This document shows positions 25,501-39,400 of a stretch of 64,000 nucleotides of DNA, piece by piece (position 1 is the first letter of the stretch; the number at the start of each line of letters is the position of its first letter). This stretch comes from Gymnorhina tibicen (lineage: Eukaryota; Chordata; Aves; Passeriformes; Artamidae), in the NCBI GenBank assembly GCA_013399875.1, contig VXAZ01004553.1:1387546-1451545 (forward strand), written 5' to 3'. The position numbers and the translations under genes were made by a program. Under the pieces are notes generated by a model. The model saw only the letters and a list, made by a program, of their open reading frames with translations. It was not told where the DNA came from and searched no databases.

Positions 25501-28124
25501 AATATGGAAAGAAAATGTGCAGTAACACATCCCACGAACACAACAGGCCCAAAAGCAAGAATGACGTCATCTTCAGAGACAAAAAAAACCCCACAAAACC
25601 AAAACCAAACAGAAAAAAAACCACCCCAGAAACTAAGAACAATGAAAACTCACAGCCAAGCAGATAAGGGAAGGATGAAAAATTCTTTGGGATTTCTGGC
25701 ACTGACCATGAAATCAAGACAGACAAAAACAAGAATAAATCATAAATATGAGGTGATGCCGTCAGTGAACTCACTGACACATTTGGGAACTGGGACTATA
25801 CTTCAAGCACACTGATATTTGCAGAATAGAATTGTCTCCCAAAGCAAGCTCTTTACAACAACCTCCTGCTACGTGTTATGAATTTATTTTGCCCGTGTTC
25901 TCCTGCTGTATTCAATAGCCAGTCCTTTTAAAGGAAATATTTACTGTACCATGCTAGACCATTGCATCTTCTTTCATCATTAGCTGGCAGGTTTATTTGA
26001 ACCTCAGGCTGCCAAGTGCAGCACTCCTGTGGTTTATGGACTGTTGGCAGTTCCCTGACAAGACCCATTGTTCCTGGGAGTCTAAATCAGCTCCTTCTAC
26101 CTCCAGCCCAAAGCAAATTTCAATATTTGGAAGTACAATGAATTCTAAAGGGGGAAGTGTTCATCTGACACAACGTACTACCAAGGAGACAGCATGGCCA
26201 AGCTGAGAATGCAGGACTAGGAAGAGATTTGATTTCAGAATTCATTCTGCCACTGAGCTCACCACGTCTCTCTGTAGCTCAGTTCCTTATCAGACAGGGT
26301 AACAGAACATTTCCAGGTAAAAACATAACCTAGGAACAGACAACACCTTTGTATTATTACTGCAATGCTTAAAGCTCTTCAACTATTAGAACATGGTTTC
26401 AAAGCAGTTTTTGCACAATGAAAGGTTTTTGGAAAGTTTTCTTTCAGTTTATTTGTGCAATTCAAATTATGCCAAATATTGCTAGATATTCCTGTGGATC
26501 ACCAGGAGCTTAGACGAAGAACAGAGAAATTCTGTGGTTGAGGATGTCAGAAAAATAACCCAATAGTTCTCCAAGAAAGTTTCCTAAATCTCAGATTTCC
26601 AGCTCAAACATTAAAGGAGCTTTGGGAAATCTTCTAAAGATTTGCAGACCCACATCTTTTTCATATCAAAGGAAGTTTTGTGTCTGTAATTTAAAAAGGG
26701 ATCTAAACTATCTGACAGCAATTGGGTAAAAAATACATATATGAAGACATTTCAAATATGGATGTTCATATACATGGGGAAAAATTATTGCACATTAAAA
26801 GTTATCATTTCTTGCTCAGTAAAGAGATGGAAGCTCAAACAGGCAAAGGTACGTTAACCATGCACCTCACTGTGAGTTCTGTGGACATGTCATCTTATTT
26901 TAATTGTTATCAGCATACAAGGCTAAAACTGCAAGCTGGTAATGCAAAACAGGGTTTGTGGGAGGAGGAAATATCTTTTCCCAGAGCAGCTGGTATAGCT
27001 GAAAAAAAATCTACGAGCTTTCAAACACAGAAGCCCTTCTGCAGGTCTGAAAATGAGTTATTTTACAAAGTTAAATGCATGGTCACAGTGATTTCTCAGA
27101 GTTTGCTTGGCTACACATTCATTAGAAGATCTCTGAGGAGAGAGGTGATTGGTACCTATGAAGTAAAGAGGATGCTAAACGGGAGGAAGGAGGGAGGTGT
27201 CAGGAAGAGAGGAGGACAGTGATGAGTTGGTGAGAGAGATATTTTATAGCCTGCAGAATAAAGGCAATTTCGTGTGGGAGAGGAATCCTGGAGAGTGATA
27301 TAAACCAATGTCTCCAGCAAGCTCCTGGGACTTGGTGTCCCAAAATGTGCTATAGTTTAGTTTGCAGGCTCACCTTTGGGAAGTATTTTACAAGTTTTCC
27401 TTAACGATATGAACAGAGAGAGGCAGAGACACACTTGGCCAGGAAATGTTTGGGAATGGCAGCTGGGAGTCGTGTGCTTGACGGATGTCCCCAGAGGTCC
27501 ACGGGTGCACTGGGAGAGGATGTCCCTTTCCCCAAGACACAATCCATCAGTAACCACAAGCACACTGATGACTGGCAAATTGCCAGCAAATTCCTTCTAT
27601 TTTTTTTTTCAGTATCTCTTTCCCAGGTCACATCTTTTGCCTGAGCAGATGATGAAGTTTCACAGGCCATCCAGATTTTGGCTCTGTAAACTGACAGAAA
27701 ATCACTTGGAATGTTTCTGAATAAATTAAAAGAATTATCAAGGGGAATCCTGGACACAGAATTATGTATGCTACTTTAACCCCACCCTAAAAAAAGCCTA
27801 GACTCCAACACATTTATGAAACATATCTATCTTTTCTTTCCCTTTTAAAACTAAATCAGAGGAGCAATGACAGGGCATGGATTTCTCAAACTACCAAGTG
27901 TCTTGCCTCCTCCTGCCCAAAGCAAACTATCACATAATACCACATTTCATCAATCCCCCTCAGTCATTCAGATTTTTTCATTATTTGGCATTGTCACATA
28001 TGCAAATCAAGTGGAAAACACCAGTTTGCAAAAATACAAGTTTTATATCAATATCTTTTCTCTTCTGTGCAGACAACAAAAAGTTTCTGCTGTAAGTAAA
28101 ATATGCTTGATTTGCTTCTTATCC

Positions 28125-28197
28125 TTCAAAATATTTTTTCATTTCACTTCTAACCTCTCTTTCAAAATATTCTGGTTCATTTCACTTCTAATCTCTC
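28125..28197. repeat. Imperfect tandem duplication of about 37 bp
   Basis: Two adjacent copies of a TTCAAAATATT...CATTTCACTTCTAAYCTCTC unit start at about 28125 and 28161. They differ by a few substitutions and small indels. No function is evident. Confidence 0.75.
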
Positions 28198-28690
28198 AAA
28201 AGTCAATGAATATACTTCATAAGCATTGTATTCTCCCTTATGAACAAGTAAAACCACCTTTTAAATTTTTTTTTTTAACTTTTTTTTTGCTAAAGTCAAG
28301 GTTTTCTTAGAGTAAAACAATTCTACAAGAAGGTTAAGATGAAAGGGTCTGTGAGAAATAAGTAGTCCATTACTCTAATATGTAAGGATAAGAGGAAATT
28401 GCATTGTGGAACTGAGCTTATCAGAACAAGCTCAGCAATCAAAAGTATTTTTATTTCAGCTGATTCAATGGAAATGTCTTTTAAAAAAATGAACAAATAT
28501 CCATTATTGGCTGTTAAAAACTTGTACTGTATGGAAACTGCATTATGCATGAAAATAAATATTTGAACATTGATCATATCTTATTCTAATATCGTGCATA
28601 GCATTTACATAAACATGGTCGATTGTAATTGCATTCTGTATAAGAAAATGGTATATAAAGGTGTGCATATATGCACATGGACCTATATAT

Positions 28691-28825
28691 CACAGAATCA
28701 CAAAATATTTGAGATGGAAGGGGACCTCAAAGGGTCACTGAGAGCAACTCTGAGGTGATTAGCCCATACAGGCATCAAAACCATGACCTTGGTGTTATTA
28801 GCACCATGCTCTAACTGAGCAAACC
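28691..28825 (-). mobile_element. CR1 LINE fragment (3' end)
   Basis: ATCACAGAATCACAAAATAT, then GAGATGGAAGGGGACCTC and AAAGGGTCACTGAGAG, are the reverse complement of a CR1 3' tail. The downstream part (TGACCTTGGTGTTATTAGCA) diverges from the common CR1 tail, so the family is an older or different subfamily or the end is fused to unrelated sequence. Confidence 0.7.
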
Positions 28826-29279
28826 TCAGGTGTCTCCACGTAAAATTCATATCACACCAAAAAAGTAGTGTTTTCCCGTACAAATTCTATTCCATTTCAA
28901 ATCCAACCTCACCTACAACTTGTCTTCCATTCAGTGTTATGACTTTTACTTTCAATGGGATTCAAATTCTTGGACCATTGTTGATCCAAACAAGATCAAC
29001 TGTATTTCTTATCAACCATACTTGGCAATGAAGAGAAAAGTGTTCTGTGTGAGACTACTGCGGCATAACCTTTGAAAAGCATTAGCAGTCAAAAATAATT
29101 ATGACATTAATTATTATTTTATACCTTGTTCACTTTTACAGAGACCTGCAGAACAAACCATTTAAAACGGTATGACATTGGTGCATTGCAGCATTTTTAA
29201 AATTTCCAGTATAGAACAGACTTCCCTCTACCAAGAAAATGATTCACAGGTTCACCTGGATGTCTTCAGCACGACTGCA

Positions 29280-29590
29280 GTTAAAATTTTAAAATTACAT
29301 TACTAACTGCATTTAAAATATTTAATAACTAATAAGTGTATAAGTAATAATTATCAGTAATAAATAATGAGTTATTATGCAATATAATAATATACTACAG
29401 ATACACATAATACAATAATGTATAAATTTTATTAATTAATAAAATTATTGCTAATTGTTAATTTAAAATAATTAATAATTAATGACTGCAGGGAAAGTTA
29501 CAAAATTACATTAATTAGTGTAGTTAAAATTACAAAAAATTAGAAAAAAAATTCCTGCAGTTAAAATTACTGCAGACTAAAAATGGCAGA
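29280..29590. repeat. AT-rich low-complexity tract with degenerate repeats
   Basis: Roughly 300 bp consist almost entirely of A and T, with recurring AATTA, TTAATAA and CTGCAGTTAAAATT words. CTGCAG-anchored similar segments start at about 29275, 29486 and 29556, suggesting a decayed tandem duplication. A perfect 22-bp palindrome lies at 29425-29446. Confidence 0.7.
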
Positions 29591-32500
29591 CGTTCAATTT
29601 GCTCTTTTTTTTTTTTTTATTGCTCATTATTTTGCTCATAAGAACAAACTTAAGGGACATGGGCCTCAAACAGTTATTACAGAGACTGCTCTTCAAAAGT
29701 CTTTATAATAGTCAGAAATCCAGAAATAGTCAGAAGATCCAAAATTACCAGTCAAGTAAATTTGTGCCAAAATAAACTTGATGATATGACAGCTGCCCAA
29801 ATTATTTAAATGAAGACCTTGAAAATTCTAAATTGACTTTAATTAAAGGTTAACAAACTAAGATATTATCACAGGGATGAAATACATCTACAGTTAAGGT
29901 GGTGCATCCTTCTCCCCTCCTTGACGGTTAAACGATTCCATTAGTGAAATGTGTGAAAAAAACAATTTTCAAGCTGAAAAGTTTCATTAGTTCTCTAGAG
30001 ATACATAAACATATCTCTCCTAGTTTTTTATCCACTCATTAGATCCATTATTAAGAACTGATAATCATCTTCTGCTTCTTATGTACACCATGAACGACTT
30101 GAGACAGTAATCCAGAAGCCATAAAGTCAAATTTTTAGTATTTTGTAAAGAGAAAGTCTTTATGTTCTTTCACTCAGTGAAATAAATCATGTTACTGCTC
30201 ACTCAGTTCCACAGTAGACCCATTTATGAAAAATTAATCATAGCACAACTATTGACAAATGTGCTATTGATGACTGTGATTGGATCACTGGAACAACCCT
30301 ATGAAACTTTACAGCGAAGAATGCACTGCACAGGCTATAAAATTTTCAACAGATTATTTAAGTGTTAAGGTTTATAATGACATGCACAGAAGTACCTCTG
30401 TTGGTTTGTCACTGACTAAATCCCAGCTAGCCTAGAAGGACATTATTGTTTTCCACTGTTTGAGAAGGAAAAAATACATACAGTCTGTTTACTACAAGAC
30501 AGACAAGAGCTTTTGAAAACTATAAAGCACTTGGAAAAGAAAAGACATTTTACCTTGTGCTCAGAAATTTTTTGAAAATTGAAGCTGTCTAAAAACATAG
30601 CAAGATACCTTTGTAGATATGTGCACAAAGGTAATGGTATCAAAGGTGATTTAAACTTGTAACTATGGAAACCATATTCTTTTTTAAAAAAGCCAAAGCC
30701 TGAGATTATTGAAATTGAGACAAAAATAATTCTCTAATGAAATTAGCTATCTTCTTTACCTGGACGTTTCATCAAAGGATAAATCGCCACACAGGGAGTC
30801 TACCCACAGCCTCTGAAGCAAAAACTATCCTACACCCTGAAAATGCAGGGAGAGCTTTTTAGGAGTCAAAATGCTGCCTGACTTAGCTCTCTCTGGAGAC
30901 TCAGTCCCACTTGCCTCAAATTTCAGATGAGGAATCAGAGCCACACATACTGTGCAAATTCAGTACCTTCATTTGGGCATCTTAATACATAGTGAGAAGT
31001 GAAAAGATTAACAAAAGGACCTTGGGATTTCCTTGATTGGGCCTGTTCTGCCCTAGTTGAAAGTACAATGACATTTCTGCATCTTACCTATTCTCCCACT
31101 GAAACAGGGAAGATGTCTCTAAGAAGACAACAGGTTATTGAAGCAGAAATATCTCACAGGCAGGAAAAATTTGAAAAATATTTGGTGAAATATGACACTT
31201 TTGAAAAACAACTGTGGAACATCTAGAAAAATCTTTGTTCATGAGATGAGGTATCTTGAGTCAGAACGGCTCATGTGGAACAGCTGGAGACAAAATGGGT
31301 TACTCATAAATGCTTTTCTGTGAGAAAATTAGACCTAAAATTACTGCCTGGAGTGGCAAATTCTCAGCGTATTCCTTTGCTCTGTTGATTGCAAGAATTT
31401 ATGGTCACATACAGGTCCTCACAATTTAATTTATGCAATGTATGAGGGCTCATAGGAAACACAAAATAATAGGCTGTTGAATTACAACTGTTGAAACATA
31501 TTGAAGAAAAGACAAATACAAGTAGATTTTCCCAGAATCTGAGAAAACCCAGCACTTCATGATTTCTAGAGGAAAAGGCAATCAAAAATAAGGAACTGTA
31601 AGCTAAGAGTAAATAACACCCACCTGTGTACCTGGAGTTAGTGGCCATAAGTGAACTAGGGCTCAAAAATACCTTTAAAATTACATATTTAAAGGGTTAC
31701 AGCTTTTTGAGGCTCATTTACAGATGATACTTACAGAGTTTTCAGTAGCATGGTCATGAAAGGTGTCAGGATAATACTTGAGCACCTAAAGCTGCAGATA
31801 CACCAGAAGGAGTTCCTGAAAGAATTAAGAATTTAGCTGTGTTGTATTTTTATTTTATAATCTCATTTTATCAGTGTTTTCTTTGTGTGACCTGACACAG
31901 AGGCTAAATTATGCACTCTTGCACCCACAGAGTGTTAACTCCTTTGTGAAAATACACAACAGTAATTTACCTTCCCCTTGCAAAGACATCAGCATTTACT
32001 ACAGCAAGTGCAGGACATCAGAGTAGCTGGTCATTAATGCCTAAGCATTCATTTAATTACCAACAAATCAATAAATTTACCATTTAGGAATAGTTTGAAT
32101 GTTTGTTTTGTCATTTCAATTTTTTTCAAAGACAGAAATAAATGTCACACTTTGGTTTTACCACAAACAGTATGTTAATTAATAAAGGGTGGTGCCACTG
32201 CACATTGAACATTTAAAAATTCAAAAGCCAAAAAATACCCTAGAAAAAACTAGAAGCCCTTACAAAATACATTTCTTAAGCATCAGCTTACTACTGTGTG
32301 GTTCTCAAAGTCTCATGTGAAGCTGGCAAACACAGAGGTCAAGAACTTGATGAAACATATTTATAACTGATCTACAAAATATTTGTCAAAGCCAAATAAA
32401 ACGAAGTGTAGACTGGAGGAACCAATGGCAAGGTGAGTAAAACAAATAACAAATACAGCACCCCTAAATATTTAGTTCCAGGATTCATTCACAGTATCTG

Positions 32501-33376
32501 AGCGTTTCTGGGAGTCTTTTGGGTGAGTTGGATATAAAATAAAGGAAGACACGGTTTTTACAAGATCCAGCTTCAGGGATTAGAGGTATGAAGGCAAAAG
32601 ATTCTCAGAAAAGAGCAGGCATTTGTGTCAAAGCCCCTTTGTGATAATTTTTAGGTCATTGTGGTCTCAGAGCTGCTACACCACTCAGGGAAAGAATGGA
32701 TTAAAAAACATACAGCAATCTGAAAAGTACAAGGAGTGCCTTCAGGAGTACCAGATCTCTGGCTGGGGTATGTCTCACTCTGGGATGTGGAGAAACCAGA
32801 GGTGATTCCAAGATTATGGCCAAACCATTTTCATATGGATATGAGGCATCTCATTCCATTCTTATAACTTTAAAGACTGATTTGGAGGCTTTTTCATACG
32901 TTTTTTGCTTGGCCAGGAGGCTTCCCTGGCAATGGAAGCGAGGTAAACAACCCCTGACAACAGGTTAACATTTCTGCACAAAGGCAGCGAATCCACACCA
33001 AACCAAATACACTCGGGGACATTTTAAGGAACTGTATTTAGGAGCCTGGCTTTGTGGGGACATAAGTCTTAGGTGTCAAAATAAGCCCAGTAGAAATTCC
33101 GTCTTCACTTTTTAAAAGATTCTGATGATTCAGCTGTTTGCAGAATTGCATATTTTTTGAGCTACAAAAGATATCGAGATATCTTATTCTACTGACTGTT
33201 CCCCAAGCTAAGGAAAATAATTTATTTCAGAAAAGGTGAAAATTAAAGGTCAAAAAGTGACTGACTCAGTAGAGATGGTAAAGTAACAGACCAGTGTCCA
33301 AATCATCACTCTTTGCATATTATCAGCTTTCTTCTAATTTTTATGTAACTGATTGCAATAAACAGATTGACAATAG

Positions 33377-33444
33377 TAAAAATAAAAATAAAAATTAAAA
33401 ACAAAAAAAGAAAGAAAAAGTAAAAAAGAAAAAAAAAAATAAGA
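33377..33444. repeat. A-rich low-complexity tract
   Basis: Repeated AAAAAT, AAAG and poly-A blocks make up nearly 70 bp of almost pure A on the plus strand. It may derive from an old retroelement poly-A tail, but no adjoining element was recognised. Confidence 0.8.
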
Positions 33445-36400
33445 AGATGCTTGTAGCTTGGGTTAAAGAAACTTCAGTCAGTCCTGACCTAATTAAGGAT
33501 ATTTTTCAAGAGTACTCCCTCATAATGAAAATATAAGCCTTCCCCTGAAATGCTGCCAGGGAAACCTTCCTCTGGGATTATAACTGTCTACAGCAGCAGA
33601 GAATTAGACTAACTGGTGCCCCAAGTGGTTTTCCACTAATGAATTGTGCTTCTTTGTTTTATTTCTTGTTTAGATGTTTAGATTTCTTTAGGTCTTCGCC
33701 ATTGTCCCTCCCCCAGAACATATGTTCTGCCAAATGTGGGGGAAGCTGTATTTTGGGTTGTAATGGCAGGCAAGTGCTACAGTACATAAGTTAGTCCTTA
33801 AAACATTAGTCTTACTGCAAAGAGAACTTGAAGTGCACACTGAATGTTTAGTGAAGGCAGAAAACAACATTAAATGTTGTAGAAACAGTTAGGCAACAGA
33901 ATTTTGGAAAGGATTAGATATGTTCATTCCAAAAGTTATGTGCAGGAAACTAATCAAATGATTTATACTGAACTACAGAATAGAAGTATTGTGCATAGTG
34001 ATGCTAAAAATGGGATTTCCTCCGTGTTTTAAGCCCAGCTAGGGTGAGTTGGAAAACACTTGGGCTCAGAGCTGTCCATCACTTCAGCCAGATATTGTAG
34101 GGTATGGAACATTAGTCAAAGCTTAGAGTCATGATGACCATGGCGGCCTGCAGGAGAAAGTTGTCAAGATATTTTTAAATGGCCTGACAAGTTCATCAGC
34201 AGTGACTGATTAACCAGAGAAAGATGAACTAGACCCAAACATCTCCAGTCCAGTGGGAAATATTGTCATCAGATTAAGAGGACCTCACCTATTCTTTAAA
34301 AAATCTGCCTTCTATCATCAGACTTTTAAATAAAAACCTCTAATTACACCCTTTGGTAGGTGTACATTAGGTCGCAGCTAAGCAGAAATGCACATGCATC
34401 TGTGAGCCAGTCTCTAACTTCACAATTGCACTTTTTCAGATGGCTCCTTCTCATTTTCTTAAATAGAAGACCAGCATATACTAACAGGAGGCATAACTTT
34501 TTATCCTTCTGTTGTAATGTACAGCTTTGTACATTATTTATGGGTTCTGTCACTTCAGGATCCTATACAAAAACGGTGCTAAATCCAGAGAGTAACTTTG
34601 GTGCCAGAATTACACAGAGTCTCAAAATCCTCAGTCAGTGCCACCCACCCACCAGATGCTTAAAGATGTCTAGTTATGAGAAACAACACAGAATAATAAA
34701 CAACCTTAATATCACAACAGATTCTTAAAACAGTGCAATTCCACAAGGAAATAATGCAGGAAAGCTCCTAATCAAAAAGGCTGGCACTTGTCTCCTGAGC
34801 CACTTGGAATATGTATGCCACATGCTTTACAATTACTAGATACTAGGAATATCTCAGTTTCATCAGAATGTATTTCTGTTTAATGTTGTTAAGTGCATAT
34901 GGCAACAGACTCCCAGCTGGGTGGTGCATAGACAGGAACACAAAATAATTAAAGCAGACCAGTCTGGGGAGGGGGAATTAAAAGCAGCATCATTTGACTG
35001 ACACCACAGGGAGTGTTTGGGGTGGGGGGTGTTGGTATTTTTTTAAACTCTGTAAATCTTTAATATACACCAGTTTTACCAAAGATCATGAATGTGGTTA
35101 AAAATGGTCTCCACCAAGTTGTCTTTCCTCTAATAAAAACTGGTTTTAAAACAGAAGAAAATATTCACCTTTGTGAATAAGGATATGCTCCATACAAACG
35201 CTCATGCAAGATCTGTGCATTTTGCTTTGTGTCCCTTTCACTTTTTTTTTTTAGAAATCCTCCAACATTTTATTTCCAGGCAAAGCTGGAAGATGCTGGA
35301 AGTAACAATATTTAGAGCAGTGATGAAACCTTGATGCTAACTTCCCCCAGCCTTCGCTGAGCTTTGGACCCTCAGTGACTGGGTCAAAGAGTCACTTTAT
35401 AAAATGTGATTATTTGTCACACAAAGATACACAAACACACTCACCAGGGAAAAAACAGGGTTCATAAAACATCATTTAGAAAATGTGTTTCAGTTCCAGA
35501 ATTCACCTTATTCCAAAGAGTCTCTTGATGAGATACAACAAGCTTCGGTCCGTGATCTCTTTTTGGGCAACCCCAAATTCATTTCCGTAGCTCCAAGCAG
35601 TGCTGGGGCAAGCCAGCCCAGTGCAAGGTGAGATTTTATTGCACTCTGATGGAGCTTGTGCTTAGCGTGAGAAACACAAGATTTGTTTGAGGCAGTGCTT
35701 TAATCTCAAGGAACTGGAATAAACTTTCGATCTAATTTTTGGTCTTTCCAGATGAAGGTGTTCAATATTGCCTAAATTATTAATTTTGCCAAGTGACAGC
35801 CCACACTTCCTGTATAAGTCCTAGGCTATGGAAAGGCATTTTGAGCCCCTACCCAGGACACAGGATTAGTTTTTTCCAATATATCAGTTTAAGCATGGAC
35901 AAGTCACTTAGGGTTCTTTGAGTTTCAGTTCTTTCAACAGCAGGATGAGATAATATGAAGAAGCCAGTTTACAATGTTAAGAAATAGTTTATGACAATTT
36001 TATTATATATTTGTCTCAGAAGACAGTATTTCCACAAAAGACTGTGGGCATAATTTCAAATAAATGAGCTGTTATAACAGTAATAATTATTTTTTTGCAC
36101 TTCTATTGTTATTTTTAATTGCATTTGTTCTCAATGTCAGAATTTATAGTTTTGTGATGTTATAAGAACAACATAATTTATGTTTTCCTGCTCATCAAAA
36201 ATACTTTGACAATAATAACTCACTTCAACCATGAGTATTAGCTACATGCATGAACACTTAAATCAAAGGCAAACAACACTCTACTGACAGATTGTCACCG
36301 TGGTGTTTTTACTTTGGTCTGGTTCTGTTTATCATGAAAGGGAGAACAAGGACTCCCTTCACACTGATTTGTCCATCACAGAAATGTGCTCAGTGAAGTG

Positions 36401-39400
36401 GTGTCTGCAGCATGGTGTTTCAGGTGTCTGTGCTCAGAGAGAGATGCTGGAGAAGAGCATTATTTGGCTCATTCAGATTCTGAATATAAAATGTATTAAG
36501 CAGATACACAGCATTATGGAGGTATGCCGAGAGAGAAGCAAGGTGCAATAAAGAGCAATTCTCAAGCTCATCTCACCCTGGAGCCTGTAAAATGAACCAC
36601 ACCACTTATGTGGATTTACCTTTAAACAACCCTAGTTTTTGCTCAGGACCACACCACCCACAGCAGTAACTCCTTGCACAGCATTCCAGCATCTGTTCTT
36701 TCAGACATAGGCAGGCAATGCAGGAACAATCAGGAAAAGGTAACATTTATTCAACTTTCAGAATACAGATGAGTCTTCAGACAAGTTCACTCCAGCTTCA
36801 AAACCCACTCCTACTCCTACTGGAGCTGATGAAAATTATACCAGAAACACTGAAGAGCTTTTCCTTTTAAACCCTCATTTCACATGCTCACTCCAAGGCT
36901 GCCTTAATGCAAGAGACACTCGGTGGCACTGGTAATTGTGCAGAGCTCTGCAGCGTTCATTCCAGATTGTTGACAAGGAAAGCAATGGCAACGTCCGTTC
37001 CGCATCAGTTACTCGAATCTAGAATTTCACAGCAACTTTTAGAAACGGGATTAATGTTTAAAAGAATCTACTTCTGAAAATCAGAAGCACGAGAGTGTAA
37101 AAAAACCTAACTGGGTAATGGTATAATAAACTACCTGGGTTCCAGTAAAACCCAGACCAATAAATTAATAAATGCTGCAACGCTGAGTAGGCTGCATTGA
37201 TTTCCGTTTTTTTCTCATAGTACATACTCTCCCTGCTTTATGTGCAGGTACATTAAATAGAAACTGAGATCATGGACCCAGGGATTCCAAATACCACCAA
37301 GCATCACCAAAAAAAAGCACTTTTAAAGTAAAAAATTTATAGACTATCTGAAGTATCTTGTGTATTTGAAATAATGTTATATATGTTCACCTATGCCATA
37401 AACATCACCTGAATCATTCTGTCTATAAAATACAATATTTTATCAGTTTTTCCCATTAAGTTATATTTTCTTGACACATCATTTATCCTCTTTATTTTTT
37501 TGCTGCTGCTTTCATGCATTGGCCTGAAATATTTAGGCAGACATGCAACCTGACTCCATTCCAAGAGCTGCCATTGCCCGAAGTTTTTGACATAGTGGGT
37601 TAGGATTCTTTCACTGATCCTAAGAAAAGTAGAGCCCGGTTCATAGAGCCAAGGACCACGTGGCACAAGCTGCAGAAATGGCACCCTGGGCTGGGAAAAG
37701 ACTAAATTCTGTAGGTTTTTTTCGGATAAATCTATTGCCAGACTGAACCACAGAACCTGACCAACTGTCAGGAAAGGAACAAAGGTAAGAACATATGTAT
37801 TTTAGTTTTATGTTAAATTATAAGTTTAGCTCATACACCTCTACAAATTTTTCCTCACTGAACTGTTAAAAGCATGTTCACAGTGACCTTCACTGCTGTA
37901 TTGTCATAGTAGCTAGTAATGATTAATTTTTTCTTATTAATAATGTAATTTCTTATGGATAGCAAATCTTCTACCTGATAATCACTTCTGGTTGTTGAGG
38001 ATTTATGTTCTACAGTACATCAATCAGAAAATGGCAGAACAAGGGGTTTAGTTTAATCCAAGCAAAAGCAGTCAAGTCTTCCTACTGTATTTCCCATGCA
38101 CATCTCTATAAAGTAGGTAGGTGCCAGGTAGTTAAACAAAGTCTAATAAATCCAGGTCAGTCCTGGATTGACTACTAAAATGTTACATCATTTTTTGAGA
38201 AAATTCTTAGGGAAATTATTTTGGGAGAGTTGTTACTCAAAGAATTCAATATTTAGTGTCATCAACCATATTACTTATATTTTGCTTCTCCAAGTAATCC
38301 TGAAATAACAAGGAACAAATACTCTTTTAATTACATTTAACTTCTGACTATTCTTCCTTTGATCAGGGAACGAGGTGTGACACAAACCCCTACAGTGGTT
38401 TTATGACTCAGCATTTAGCACAAATTTCCTACTGGCTTAGAATTTAATTTCTCTGACTTTCCCAGTTCCTAGAAAGGGCATTTATTCAGGAGGTGATTAA
38501 GTAATTTTTCCTTAATTGTTATATCAAAACTGTAAAACACAAGAGCTAAGCAGCAGCTTATTTACATACCAAAAGCTGGAGGCTGGTCTGTTGAAAAGTG
38601 TGTTAAATCCCCCAAAGCTTTCAACAAAGACTAGGCTGCAGCCTGAGAAATGTCTGAATCTATTTAGCACTTTCGGAGGAAAGCATAAGGAGCAAAGAAA
38701 AAGCAAGGAAAATGTTTGGATTCCAACTTCCAGTATTTGGGTTTGCAAATAACTTCTTCTAGAGACCAAGTACAGCTCTAGAGCACAAATGTTCCTAAAG
38801 CATTCAAACGCTGGGCTTTGTTGAGATTCCCAAGATGAAAAGCCAAGCTCAGATTTAAATGTGCAAATATTGAACACAATCAGAACATTTCTATTTACTT
38901 GAAAATTTAATTCCCTGAAGAAATATTACAGCTTTAGGGATATATGCTAATTCTAATTGCATTTATAAGCCAACTGAAACAAAACCAAACTCAAAATAAC
39001 TTCTAATGAAAAAACTACTCAGACTGTACGAAAGTTTCAACAACCAGACCTCAATTGATATGCAGGCCTAACACAAGGCAATCTTAGCTAATTCTGTGGA
39101 GTGGGATGTAGCAGGAAGCCTTCTGCATTTTTAGGTGGATGTCACAAAAGGTATTTTAACAACAATTAGTCTTAGAGCCTGAAGTTTCCAGGAGGTTCAT
39201 GGAGCACCAACACAGCTCTATATCCTTGTCCCAGGGTGGGAAGATGATCTCCATCATTAAGGCTTCTTCAGGGATAATTAAAGCTTCTCCAGGGAGTACT
39301 GAAAATCCAGAAATTCTGACGCAGACATTTAGGACAGGAGTAAATTTCATACTTCCTTAAGACCAACCTAGAAAAATAGTCATTGTGCATTGAGGAGCTG

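Noticed and set aside
26722..27222. A 166-codon plus-strand frame
   Set aside because: The composition is not protein-like, there is no known domain, and no splice sites or promoter were evident.
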